A DNA stretch of 64,000 nucleotides from Rhizoclosmatium globosum (Eukaryota; Chytridiomycota; Chytridiomycetes; Chytridiales; Chytriomycetaceae). Shown here in pieces: positions 1-10,064 of this stretch. Each line of letters starts with the position of its first letter. The stretch's first letter is position 1. The notes under the pieces were generated by a model that saw only the letters and a list, made by a program, of their open reading frames with translations, searched no databases and had not been told where the DNA came from. Where the stretch lies: NCBI GenBank assembly GCA_002104985.1, contig MCGO01000067.1:1-64000 (forward strand). Direction: 5' to 3'. A program made the translations under genes and the position numbers.

Positions 1-2570
1 AATGGCTATTGACTGGCTGGAATCGCGTACAACTGGTAAAGTTCTACATATTTGCATGGACCCATCTGGTGAAGCAGAAAGTAATATGATGCGGGACACC
101 TGTCTGGAACTCAAAAAGACACGACAAATCACAATGACAGGTTCTCATAACCAAGACGGCCACCTCAATGGAGGACTCAAAGTAATGATGGAACGCATAA
201 GAGCTAATTGTATTGAAACTGGTGCACCTTTCAACCACTGGAGCATAGGTGCCCACAACCACTCATTCATCAACAACCGCTCACACCACGGATCTGCTAC
301 AAAAACCCCCCATTGAACTACTGACTGGTAAAATGCCACAAATCAAACACTGGAGATCACCCGGTCAAGTTGCCTGGACTCGTAACCTCCCGAAACATGT
401 CAAAATCACTGAATTGAACTGCGAATTGCCTGGTGTCTACTGGAAATGTGGTCCACGATCAACAAGATGCTGGTTTATTGGATACGGGAACTATGATGGA
501 CAGCTACTCCAACGAATGGGTCATATGTTCATCAAAGATCGACTGGACCCCTCCACCATCTATTACTCTCATGATTCCTACCTACATGAAAAAGCTGTAC
601 ACCCAAGTCAACTAGAAGGAATTCCCTTTGACCCTGTTCAGGCTATGTGATGGGCTGACCAGCATGATGACATTGCAGACATGGACTTTATCCCACTCCC
701 ACTTGAATGCACTGTCGCCCAGCTCGAAGAAGCAGCAAGTGACACAACACCATTTGACCCCATTCCTGTACCAATCAAACGAGCATTTACCCCTGTCCCC
801 GAATCTCCTCCGTCTCCCTCTTCAACTGACAAATACTACACACCACAATCTACAACCTCAAAACAAATCTCCCCATCCCCCACTACACCTACACACAAGA
901 CATCTACACATGACGATGATGAATACATTCCCACCACTCCAACACCCATCCCACAACAACCCACCTCCCGTCCAGCACAAAATGCTCCTCGTCAATTCCT
1001 TGACCCGTCTACTGGAAAGAACTTCTTTCTCTCCAGACCAGCAAATATATCTGTTAAGGACGCACTGACAGACCCTACCTGGACACCTGCATTTGACAAA
1101 CATCACAAGAAACTTGCAGACGCCAATGCCTACGAGTTCAAACCAATTTCAGAAGCTACAACTCCAGGACTTACTCAAAAGGAGCTGGAAGAATCTGGAG
1201 AATGGGAGAATTATGTTTGTGCCATTGCAAACGGAAAGGGACAGAAACTGGAAGATGTTGTACAAGTCTACATCTCAACCCCAGATGTTGAGTCAAACAA
1301 GCTTTTTTCAATCCATGTGACTCAACGTGGTATGGAATCGCGGAAATTCGATGCGATTGGAGCTTTCCTCCAGACACCAAACAACTCAGAACGCCCAGTC
1401 TTCACCACCATCCCAGAAGGCTTCCCATGTCCTCCAGGAATCTCAAAATTCACCCACTGTATCCACTGGCTGAAGGTTATCAATGGCCAACGTGACGGCT
1501 CTTTTCTCTTTGCCAGCTTCCGAGACGCAATCTTCCAGGAATATGGATTCACACAGTGTCCTTCCAGCCCAGGCATGTGGATACTTCAACTCACCAACGT
1601 TGAACATGAGAAAATCTTATACATGCAGTGGTATGCAGATGACGGAGAAATTGCTGGATGCCGCCAAGAAGCTGACAAGTTTCACGAACGCATGCCTATC
1701 ACTATTGAGAACGAAGTTGGAACTATCATCGGATGCAAGAAAACCTACTACCTTGGAGGCTTCGACATGGACCAAGAACACTACATCTTGGAGAAATGCC
1801 TTGATTACCAAACTGACAAGCGCATCACTCATGACACTCCATGGTACAATCAATTTGATATGAAAGCCTTTGACGACAACACACCCTCCACCATCAAAGA
1901 ACAACGTGCCACAGAATCATTCCAGTATGCTGAAGCTTTTGGAACCCTCCTCACCCTCCACAAAACGCGCCCAGACATTCTTTTCACTATGGGAAAACTG
2001 GGCCAACACTCCAAGGATCCAAAACCAATCCACCTCAAGGCCATGCAACACCTCCTTGGATACCTCAACAAAACCAGCTCAAAGGTACAACGCTTCAAGA
2101 AAGCTGAAGATGGAATTGTTGAGCTCATTGGATACACAGACGCAGACCTAGCTGCTGACAATAACACAAGAAAGTCTCGTTCTGGTATTGTTGCAGAAGT
2201 TGCCTCTGGAACCATCTCTGCCTCCTCAAAACTTCAAAAGACTGTTGCCGACTCTACTGTTGCTGCAGAAACAACTGCCGCCGTATCTGGATCAAACTTA
2301 TTCATCTACATCAACAACATTCTAAAATGGCTTGGATACGACAACCACAAACCTGTCGAACACTTCTGCGATAACCTGCAATCTGTCACAAATGTCATTG
2401 AAGGTTCTGGACGTCACAGTACACGTCACCTTGACTTACAATACATGGTACTGAAAGACCGACACAAGAATCGCCTCATCAACTTCCAATGGTGTGGTAC
2501 TAAATCCAACAAAGCTGATGTCATGACAAAACCTCTACGACGCGTCAAACATGACAGAGCTTGCCTGTAA
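1..2570 (+). mobile_element. Ty1/copia retrotransposon, 3' part (integrase end, RT, RNase H)
   Basis: The window opens inside a copia-type polyprotein. The integrase end is split between two frames (roughly 2-316 and 290-650), so it is already frameshifted. It is followed by a long open frame (681-2570) with reverse transcriptase and RNase H. Gag, protease and the 5' LTR lie outside the window or are lost. The order integrase, RT, RNase H is diagnostic of copia rather than gypsy. A low-complexity Pro/Thr linker lies between integrase and RT, as is common in the family. The element is probably not autonomous because of the broken integrase, although sequence error cannot be excluded. Confidence 0.9.
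681..2570 (+). CDS. copia reverse transcriptase / RNase H polyprotein segment
   Basis: This open frame is about 629 codons and is the copia RT-RNase H segment. The family motif DxxxAFLQ is present in the form DAIGAFLQ near residue 225. The polymerase active site reads QWYADDGEIAG near residue 317, with both catalytic aspartates. The RNase H half has YTDADLAAD (around residue 485) and the copia signature STVAAETTA. It ends with ADVMTKPL, the usual end of copia pol. The frame has no internal stop, so this part may have been active recently. The first ATG is only the first in the open frame; in a working element this region is translated as part of Gag-Pol. Confidence 0.88.
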   Translation: MDFIPLPLECTVAQLEEAASDTTPFDPIPVPIKRAFTPVPESPPSPSSTDKYYTPQSTTSKQISPSPTTPTHKTSTHDDDEYIPTTPTPIPQQPTSRPAQNAPRQFLDPSTGKNFFLSRPANISVKDALTDPTWTPAFDKHHKKLADANAYEFKPISEATTPGLTQKELEESGEWENYVCAIANGKGQKLEDVVQVYISTPDVESNKLFSIHVTQRGMESRKFDAIGAFLQTPNNSERPVFTTIPEGFPCPPGISKFTHCIHWLKVINGQRDGSFLFASFRDAIFQEYGFTQCPSSPGMWILQLTNVEHEKILYMQWYADDGEIAGCRQEADKFHERMPITIENEVGTIIGCKKTYYLGGFDMDQEHYILEKCLDYQTDKRITHDTPWYNQFDMKAFDDNTPSTIKEQRATESFQYAEAFGTLLTLHKTRPDILFTMGKLGQHSKDPKPIHLKAMQHLLGYLNKTSSKVQRFKKAEDGIVELIGYTDADLAADNNTRKSRSGIVAEVASGTISASSKLQKTVADSTVAAETTAAVSGSNLFIYINNILKWLGYDNHKPVEHFCDNLQSVTNVIEGSGRHSTRHLDLQYMVLKDRHKNRLINFQWCGTKSNKADVMTKPLRRVKHDRACL

Positions 2571-2624
2571 CTCGGACTAGTTGATCGACACTCCAACAGA
2601 CCAACTACAATGAATGTGTGAGAT

Positions 2625-2945
2625 TGGTATATGTCAAAGGTCAATACATGGCCAGCTAGTACAAATGCAGAGTAGACAGCTATGTCCAATATGCTAATTA
2701 GATGACACATCTAAACTTGGAAAATTGTGTGGATCATAGGTTTGTGTATCTTTGTATAATGTTAAAGAAATATATTTGCCACCCTTGAAGTGAATTTTTA
2801 TGTATTTTCTTTTTGTTTGCAGAAGAAAAGAAAATGTGACACCCTTGAATTGAATATTTAGAAATTGGGAGTCTGTCCAACCTTTTTTTGTAAATAATGA
2901 TTTAACATCTCTTCTCAACACAGCAAGGATCAATATCAAAAATCT
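2625..2945. repeat. diverged direct repeat, copy 1 (possible LTR remnant)
   Basis: This block starts just after the copia pol end and resembles 4080-4365 over about 300 bp. Shared landmarks in the same order are a CCAATATG(G/C)(T/C)AATTAGATG stretch, CTTGGAAAATTGT.TGGATCAT, TTTTCTTTT.GTTTG, ATGTGACACCCTTGAAT and AAGGATCAATATCAAAAATCTT. Its first 40 bases (GTCAAAGGTCAATACATGGC core) recur at 4900-4925. Placement directly downstream of RNase H fits a 3' LTR, but I could not define clean TG...CA ends. Confidence 0.6.
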
Positions 2946-4079
2946 TTAAACAAAATGTTTCATGAAATGCTTATTCGAAATTAAGGACCAGAGCTGGATT
3001 CCGCAAATTAGTTGTCAAGCTTAGATGTGGTGTGACAGTGGTCGTGAGGTTGCTTGGAGTGTGGGGGAAAGTCTTTCAATTGGCACCAAAGGAGCTGGAG
3101 ATTTTGTTGGGTCGTGCGCTTACAAGAGCAGAAAGGGAGCTGTGAACAAAGAGACTTGTGTCAAACGACTGGGTTTTTCAGTACAAGCTCCACACCTCTC
3201 GTCAGTTTCCCGACGTACTAAAAAGACAATCTTACGTAGTTGACACAAATTTATATCAGTTACTTCTTGACGGGGATGGATGAGGTACAAAGTGATTGAA
3301 ACAATTTGTGTGGGCATTGAATTAGTGCTGGACAAAATTGCTATTTGGTTTTCTTGAATTCCTATCTTCTATTTCTTAGCTTAAGAGTGTTTTTGTAGCA
3401 ATAAAAAAGTCATTTTTGCATTGTGAGTCTCACACAAAATCCAACAAAAGTGCAAATTCTTTCCTCTCTTTGCGTAATAAAAGTTTCAGGTTTTGTTGTC
3501 AATTGTATCATAAACAGACTCAACAGAGAAGACTTGATTTCGGTAAAAGTACAAAATAAAGTCTGATTTCAAAATCACCAGTGGCTGCCTTGCATTTGGT
3601 CCAGATCAGATGCCTGTTGTGTTTCAGAGGGAAGGAACTCCTTTCTATTGGAGGTGGTCACTTGGGCGATGGACGGATGCAGAGGAACAGGCGAGTGGAG
3701 AAATGGAATCCAGTGGTGAGGAACCAAACGTGGATTTGGGAAAGAGAAGAATATGTGTTTATTACTTTCAACACTTCTCTGATAGGTTTCAAGTTCCAGC
3801 TCACTTGTGCCCGAAATGCTGATCGCAACACTTTCAAGGTCCAAATGTCATGTTTATGTCAAACCCAATTATTGCTTCAACTCCTGCAAAATGCAAGTTA
3901 CCAAACAGTTTCTTGTGTTGTAGGACTGTGTCTCAATCACCTTGAAGTAAAAGTCATTTGGGCACCAACCAAAGCCAATGGTGCGCAAAAACCTTGATTC
4001 TGCATCTCAAAAGTCATCCACTTGAGGACAAAGGAGAGAAAGCTGTGTGTCAAGTGTGAAAACCAGGCCAGGTCAATGG
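2946..4079. other. non-coding spacer between direct repeats
   Basis: AT-rich sequence between the two direct repeats. The short open frames here (for example 3025-3243 and 3581-3997) have no recognisable domain, no conserved composition and no convincing splice structure. I see no supported gene. Confidence 0.5.
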
Positions 4080-4365
4080 AAACCAGAGTGGGCAACTATA
4101 TCCAATATGGCAATTAGATGGCGTATCTGGACTTGGAAAATTGTATGGATCATCATTTTTGGCATCTGTGTACAATTTTAAGGGATATACCCTTGAATTG
4201 AGTTTTTACTTATTTTCTTTTGTTTGTAGAACAAAAGAAATGTGACACCCTTGAATCAAATACTTAGAGATTGGGAAGTCTGCCTAACATTTTTGGCAAA
4301 TAGTGCTGATTCAACATCTCTTTTCAATGGAACAAGGATCAATATCAAAAATCTTAGGTCATTTG
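4080..4365. repeat. diverged direct repeat, copy 2
   Basis: Second copy of the block at 2625-2945, in the same orientation about 1.44 kb downstream, with substitutions and small indels throughout. It ends in the shared AAGGATCAATATCAAAAATC segment. The divergence shows an old duplication or two independent insertions of one family. Confidence 0.6.
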
Positions 4366-4559
4366 TGTCATCAAATTTGGGGCTCTCTTTGTGGAAACAA
4401 AACTTTGGTGCAGCATTTGGTTTCATGTTGCTCAAAGTATAGGGTGAAGTTTCCTTAATGTTGCTTTAAGAAATAAGCATTCTTCAATCTGCAGCATTAC
4501 AGACTCTTTGCTACCCATTGATGCTAGGGTTACTCGCCATTCTGGAGGGAATCTATTCT

Positions 4560-4815
4560 TCTTATTGGATTGTCCGTTTTCAGGAGTTACTTCATCCAAT
4601 GCAAGATGACAAGGAGAATGAATCAGCAGAGGAAAGGGAAGCAGAAGATGGCGAGGAGAAAGACAAGGGAGACAAGGAGAATTAAGTCATTTGGACAAGG
4701 AAGAAACAGATGAGGAATGACACAAACGAGGACCACTCAGATGCCGAAGAAGATGTGTAAGAAGAAGAGAATGTGGAAGTGGAAGAGGGAGAGGAAGAGG
4801 ATGAGCAGATTTAGG
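4560..4815 (+). other. purine-rich acidic low-complexity stretch (decayed coding?)
   Basis: A GA-rich run reads in short open pieces as Glu/Asp/Lys-rich peptide (for example ATG at 4601, MQDDKENESAEEREAE...), stopped by several in-frame stops. It looks like the decayed acidic tail of a former gene or a GA-rich satellite. I do not call a gene. Confidence 0.3.
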
Positions 4816-4894
4816 GTTAAAAGGATTTGTGAAACTGAAGAATGAGAATTTACGTTGTTGTTAGTCTGTTTATTTTGAATGTTTGAATTTATTG

Positions 4895-4932
4895 GTATGT
4901 ATCAAAGGTCAATACATGGCCAGCTCAGTGCA
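4895..4932. repeat. third partial copy of the repeat start
   Basis: The sequence ATCAAAGGTCAATACATGGC followed by CAGCT matches the first 40 bases of the copy at 2625 almost exactly. It marks the right edge of the repeat-rich zone just before the 3' end of the STX16 gene. Confidence 0.55.
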
Positions 4933-5038
4933 AATCTTATAGTATTAAAGAGTTTTTGGGAGAAAGATAAAATGCCAGTTGAAAATGATCAATAATCTAT
5001 TGAAATGCTGAAATTTGTCTGTATATTTACTCTCTTCT

Positions 5039-6342
5039 CTATTTACCCTTGATAACTTTGTAAAAGATGATGACCAACAGAATAAACACAAGGAGACCCA
5101 AGAATATGATGCACAATTTCCCTTTTGTCTTTTCTTGATACGCTGAAGCCTATTAGCAACATATGATTTAGATTTTTGAAGGTGAAGAAGTTTGGAAGTT
5201 GGAGTTGAAAACAACAAATTGCTAGGAGAAGAGCCCACCTTTTCCAATTGAACATGTGCATCTTGCATATGTGATGCAGTCATTTCAATGTTGTAATCAA
5301 TACGATCTAGGACGGTCCCTTGATCAATCACCATAGTTTGCAATTCCTTGAATATCTCAGCAAGACCGTTGATAGATTTGACTATGTCGTTGATTTCCTT
5401 TTCTCGTTCTGAGATTGCGCGTTCATTGTTTTGGAGAAGGGCCATTTGTGCGTCTGTGAATACCTAAGGACATAGTTAGGTTGATGTGTTGCAGTTGATG
5501 GGCAAGGCGGGAATATGAGTGCACGCACCGCATCGAGCTCAGCATCTTCGTCTTCATCAGCGCCTTCAGCTGGAGTAGAAGGAAGATTTGATTTGAACAT
5601 GTCTTTGCTTCGTGTTTCTCGACCACGAAGTTCTGTGCGGCAACAGTAGTTTTAGTTGTCATCATGCCATCAGAGTCCAACTCTAAAACTCAACTATTCA
5701 AATAGGCAGATTGAGCTTTACGGAAGACTCCCGATACATCTTGTAGTTTCGCGGCAAGAGACATTTGAATATTCCGTCCAAACTTTGCTTGTTGTTCTGA
5801 GTTTGCGTTCTTGACATCGGCTTCAATCTTTTTGATTTTCCGTTGGGCGACGCGAAAGTGCTGTAGGCGTGGATTGTAGATTGTTGGTTGGGAGGGATCA
5901 ACATTCAGTAACGCAGCATGAACATCTTCAGCGGAAGTACAGCACACACACATTTGTAATCTGCTCCGCAAAGCGCTCAATGTTTTGCTCAGTGCCGAGA
6001 CGGTCGTCGCTGAAGCCGGGAAGCAGATGTTTCTTGTGCATCTGTTCAAGATCGTGTACTAGTGTGTACATATGAGAGTTAGAAGCGTCTGGCCCAAACA
6101 AGACCCTCACTCTTTGTCTTAATCTCAGCAATAACAGCGTGGACCTCGTCAACAACATCGACCCACTTTGGCGGCAGTTGCGACATTTCGACGACCACCT
6201 CGCCCGAGTTGATGAGCCCGGCCGCCTCGTCGGTGGCGTCCAAGTTGGGCATGTTGCGACCGCCGGCGCCAGATCCCGGCTTTGACCGTCCAAACGACGC
6301 GCGGAACTGAAGAAAAACGAGTGTTTTCGAGCGCGAGGCCAT
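5039..6342 (-). CDS. TLG2: syntaxin-16 / Tlg2-type t-SNARE
   Basis: Qa-SNARE of the endosome-to-Golgi route. Six exons give 314 residues: 6342-6111, 6058-5952, 5860-5695, 5632-5529, 5463-5239 and 5149-5039; all junctions are GT-AG and the lengths sum to whole codons. The N-terminal segment carries PPKWVDVVDEV, typical of syntaxin-16. The Habc bundle follows (LEQMHKKHLLPGF, then QSAYLNKLRGRE). The SNARE core contains the zero-layer glutamine region DQGTVLDRIDYN, almost identical to known syntaxin-16 proteins. The last exon restores the frame for a single C-terminal membrane helix (IIFLGLLVFILLVIIFYKV), so the protein is tail-anchored. The gene is head to head with the KDM4-like gene, with only about 35 bases between the two proposed starts. 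Confidence 0.9.
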
Positions 6343-6376
6343 TCGACTTTTTGGGTGGCCAATAAACTCACTTGGA
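6343..6376. promoter_or_regulatory. very short divergent intergenic region
   Basis: The proposed ATG of the syntaxin gene (- strand, 6342) and the nearest ATG of the demethylase (+ strand, 6377) are about 34 bases apart. Any promoter must be shared or lie inside the neighbouring 5' exons. No TATA box is visible. The distance depends on the demethylase start, which is uncertain. Confidence 0.4.
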
Positions 6377-8995
6377 ATGAACAACAACGACACAACGACA
6401 ACCACGACACAGCATCGTCTGAGATTCGGTTCGAGTACTTTGAATCGAGTGAGTCGAGTGATTCAAAGGGCGTTCCGGTGTTCCGTCCGACGGCCGCGCA
6501 GTTCGCCAACTTCAGCCATTTTGTTTCCGCGATTGAGCCCGTTGCCTCTGCCGCGGGCCTTGCGAAGATTGTGCCGCCGATCGAATGGACTCGCGCGCAC
6601 TCGCCGCACTTGGCCGGAAAGCGGAATCCGCATCTGGCCGCCGCCTCGGGAATGTCGCGATTAAGTCGCCAATCGAACAGAACTTTACCCACGGAACACT
6701 GCCCTCGGGTGCTTACAGACAGTTTAATATCGAGAAGGGACGCGTGCTGTCTGTGCAAGAGTGGTTCGACTTGTGCGGCGACAAGACCTATGCTGCCCCA
6801 TCTACTTCCACTGCTGCTTCTACTTCTACTTCTAGTCTTCAGCCAGCGACACAACAAGCTACACCCTTAAAGAAGAGAGTCAGAAAGTGTAAGGTTGCTC
6901 TCAATCCGCAGGAAGAACCTGTGCAGCCACAGATTGCACTTGCTGCGGATCAAGTTGTCTCTGAATCTGTGTCAAGCATTAACCACTCTGATGCTGATAC
7001 TCCTCCTCCTCCCACTTGTTCTGCTACCCCATATCTTCAACTGCCGCTCATTTGCTGCACTGCGCTTCGGAGCTGACTCGATGGATGACTCAGCTGACTC
7101 AATGGATCTAGCTCTGGGAATCTATGGAATCTGCAATTCAATGGCGAAGCTTCCACATCTGACTCAAGTAAACATTGAATCAACAAAGAATGTCATCGCC
7201 AAGAAAGGATCGGGGACTCTGGATGGAAATCAAGGTGAACTGATTGATTCCTTTCTTCGAGTCATACTGACTAGGCGTTTATAACCCAGCAAAGCGGCGA
7301 AGACCTTCCAAACAGCAGGAATCTACCGAAATATCGTTCGATCTCAGCAAATTGGGGACGGAATACACATTAGACCGGTGCGAGACTTGGAAAAAGTGTA
7401 CTGGAAGAACTTGACATACGGACAGCCAATGTGTATGTTTTACTCGATCCATGATTTCAATGGAAAAGAACTGACTCATTGTTCAGATGGCGCCGACATG
7501 CTGGGATCGTTGTTTGATGAAACAAAGGCTTCCAACAAATGGAACCCGAAAAACTTTGATAACCTTTTGAATCGTATCAATATGAAGTTGCCTGGTGTCA
7601 ACAAGTTGAGTTTTGTTGGGTTTCTATGTTGCGAGAATATCAGTGCTAACCATACTTCCTAAAGCCCTTATTTATATTTTGGAATGTGGAAAGTGAGTCG
7701 TATCATCTTGCTTTCTTTGTATTAAGTTTGAATGCGTGTGTCAGGCAACCTTTGCATGGCATTTGGAGGATATGGTATGTTTTTGTTCTTGAGGTACCAA
7801 CTACTTACTTATGTTTCAGGATCTGTTTTCAATCAAGTAACGTGCCTCATTAGCATTTTACTTGGAATAAGGTCGCTAATTACTTTTTTGATCGATCTTG
7901 TCTACAGTTACATTCACTTTGGGGTAACTATTCAGGAACTCTTGAAAGCACTTTTAACATCCAACCTTCAGGCGCCAAAGCAATGGTATGTCATACCACC
8001 CGCGTATCGCCAAAAGTTTGAAGTCTACGCATCTGGAATCTTTGCCAACGAGGCGAAAACCTGTCCGCAATACCTCCGCCATAAATCATGTGTGATAAGT
8101 CCAACAGCTTTGCAAGCACAAGGAATCAAAGTCGAGAAAGTCGTCCAGTTTGAGGGCGAATTCATGATCACGTTCCCATATGGTATTTACTTTCAAACAA
8201 TTTGATGCAATCCGAGTATTTATCCGAAACAACACGTAGCATACCACTCCGGATACAACCTTGGCTTCAACTGTGCCGAATCTGTAAATTTCGCCATCGA
8301 CAGCTGGATTGAAGTTGGAAAACGCGCCAGTTTCTGCACGTGTGTTGGGGATAGTGTAAAACTAGATGTTCCCTTTCTCTTTGAAGGAAAGCTCCGAGTG
8401 TATATCTTCAGCCTGTGACTGGCCCTGTAGCTCGAAAAATGGCGACTGGAACTTCAGCGGCTGTTGCGAAGCTTGATCTGCGACAGGTTTGTTTTCAATC
8501 TTCTAAACCTCTATATTAACACCCAAACTTAGTGCGCGTTGTGTCCAGGGACCAGTAAAGAGGGATTAATTGGAACGGACATTCCAGGGAAATGGGCACA
8601 TAAACGATGTGGACAATATGTTCCTGAAACGAGTATCGGAGTATTACCTGATGCGAACGGCGAAGATGTTGAGATTGTTGTTGGAATACAAAATATCCCG
8701 AAAGATCGATGGTCTTTGGTTTGTTGACTTTATTGCTCTCTGAACCACGTAGTTTCTTATTTTGTTGCCTTAGAAATGCCAGTTCTGCAAGGTCAACGTG
8801 GGCAGTTCGAAAAGCAAAAAGAGCGCTTATACTGCTGTGGGAGCGAGTATACAATGTTACAAAGGGAAATGCCCGAGAACGTATCATGTTTCTTGTGCAG
8901 ACTTGCATGGAATCTTCATGACAGATGACTTTATGTGTTACTGCCCACAACATGCAAAACCGTATATGAAATTGGACAATTTGGAGGAAGTTTGA
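6377..8995 (+). CDS. KDM4/JMJD2-like histone lysine demethylase (JmjN-JmjC-ePHD)
   Basis: Fe(II)/2-oxoglutarate demethylase of histone lysines, nuclear. JmjN begins near 6475 (GVPVFRPTAAQFANFSHFV, then IVPPIEW). JmjC runs from about 7380: YWKNLTYGQPM, YGADMLGSLFDE, YLYFGMWKATF. The iron ligands are the H and E of WHLEDMD and the H of AYHSGYNLGFNCAES; the 2OG lysine is in FGAPKQWY. The zinc-site Cys/His of CPQYLRHK and SFCTC are present. An extended PHD finger (QCALCPGTS to CYCPQHAKP) ends the protein. Supported exons include 7487-7619, 7665-7692, 7745-7774, 7820-7836, 7908-7923, 7972-8182, 8533-8718 and 8774-8995; a 44-base intron at 8368-8411 is likely. The 5' part is uncertain: one frame change near 6600-6670 and a missing A in the homopolymer near 7391 are needed. 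The start is the first ATG, in a different frame from JmjN. Confidence 0.85.
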
Positions 8996-9236
8996 AACTG
9001 GATTTTGGTTAACGTTTATATTATCTGTGCTCTGTCTATACTGAAGAGATATTTATTTGTTGTGCATACGTTTATTTGCTTATTAGAAACTTAAGAGAGA
9101 GAAAGGATTATACATTAAAAATTAACTGCAGAGGAGTCTTCATGGATATTTGGCGGAATTTGCTATGCTTCCAATCAGTCAAGAGTATCTGATTATGTGT
9201 TCTGCATTGCTCAATCTTCAAGTTTTGACAGTTTCC

Positions 9237-9622
9237 TCAACAAGTTAATGGCATACGATTTTCTACTATTACGTGAGATCGCTTGGTAGACTTCTCCGAA
9301 CAACCGGTACCCAACAATTTCCAAATGACAAGAAGAGATTGAAGTCGATCCGGCACAATGATTTGATTCCTTCGAGCCTTTAAGAATACTTCATCAACAT
9401 CGTTTGCAGGATTCTTCGATAGATCTTTCGACGAAGTGTTGGCTAATGCTTCAGAGACCACTCTTTCAAGAATCTTAAGCTGATTGTGTGCTCTGTGTTG
9501 CTCAGTCTTGAACTTTTCACAGTTTCTTCCAGCGCGACCAGATACTTCCCGGTCTTGGCTACATTACTTGCCCTTGATTGAATAGTTTTCAGAGCGATTG
9601 ACAAGCTAGACGAAGCATTGAC
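9237..9622 (-). pseudogene. unrecognised coding fragment with a frameshift
   Basis: On the minus strand two adjoining frames read as a plausible helical protein: SLSIALKTIQSRASNVAKTGKYLVALEETVK and then, after a one-base shift in an AAAA run near 9520, FKTEQHRAHNQLKILERVVSEALANTSSK to a stop at 9237. A CAG acceptor precedes it at about 9623. A diverged copy of the central part (GAGGAAACTGTCAAAACTT... to CACATAATCAG) lies just downstream on the same strand at 9190-9240, so the fragment contains a short internal duplication. I do not recognise a family. It may be a broken gene or the end of a gene whose 5' part is lost. Confidence 0.4.
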
Positions 9623-9909
9623 CTGTATGACATTTATTCGTCAAGTATTTGACAATGAGTTGGTGCTAATTTTGTTTTAAGGAAAAGTAACAGAAATTAG
9701 GTCATTTCCCTGTGGTCACTTGATGCATCGATCTGTCCGCCAATATGTAGAGTAAATGAGCACTTTTTGATTTTGATATACTGAGTTGAAGAACTTGTGT
9801 CATTACGTTCATCCTCTTTGACTTCTATACTTTTCAGGGATCCCCTTAAGGTATTCTTTGTTGTTTCGTCTTAAAGAGACCACGGAGACCTGAATCTCTA
9901 TCGACGGTA

Positions 9910-10035
9910 CTGCCCTCAACATACATGAAATTGGACACTTTGAGGGAAGTCTGAAACTGAATTTGGTGAACGTTTATATTATCTTTGCCCTGTAGCTATA
10001 GTGAAGAGATACATATGTTATGCATACATTTGTTT
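9910..10035 (+). repeat. degenerate duplicate of the 3' end of the KDM4-like gene
   Basis: Bases 9910-10035 resemble 8940-9080: the last codons (CTGCCC.CAACAT, ATGAAATTGGACA.TTTG..GGAAGT.TGAAACTG), the stop and the start of the 3' UTR (AACGTTTATATTATCT, GAAGAGATA, GCATAC.TTT.TTTGCT) follow in the same order. The copy is not coding. It shows an old tandem duplication of roughly 0.95 kb whose second copy now ends just before the TFB3 start. Confidence 0.7.
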
Positions 10036-10064
10036 GCTAAAAACTTAATCAAACTCGTCCAAAA

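Noticed and set aside
5928..6857. 309-codon open frame on the minus strand as a separate gene
   Set aside because: Only its last part (about 6058-5952) is coding, as exon 2 of the syntaxin-16 gene; the rest is antisense to the JmjN region.
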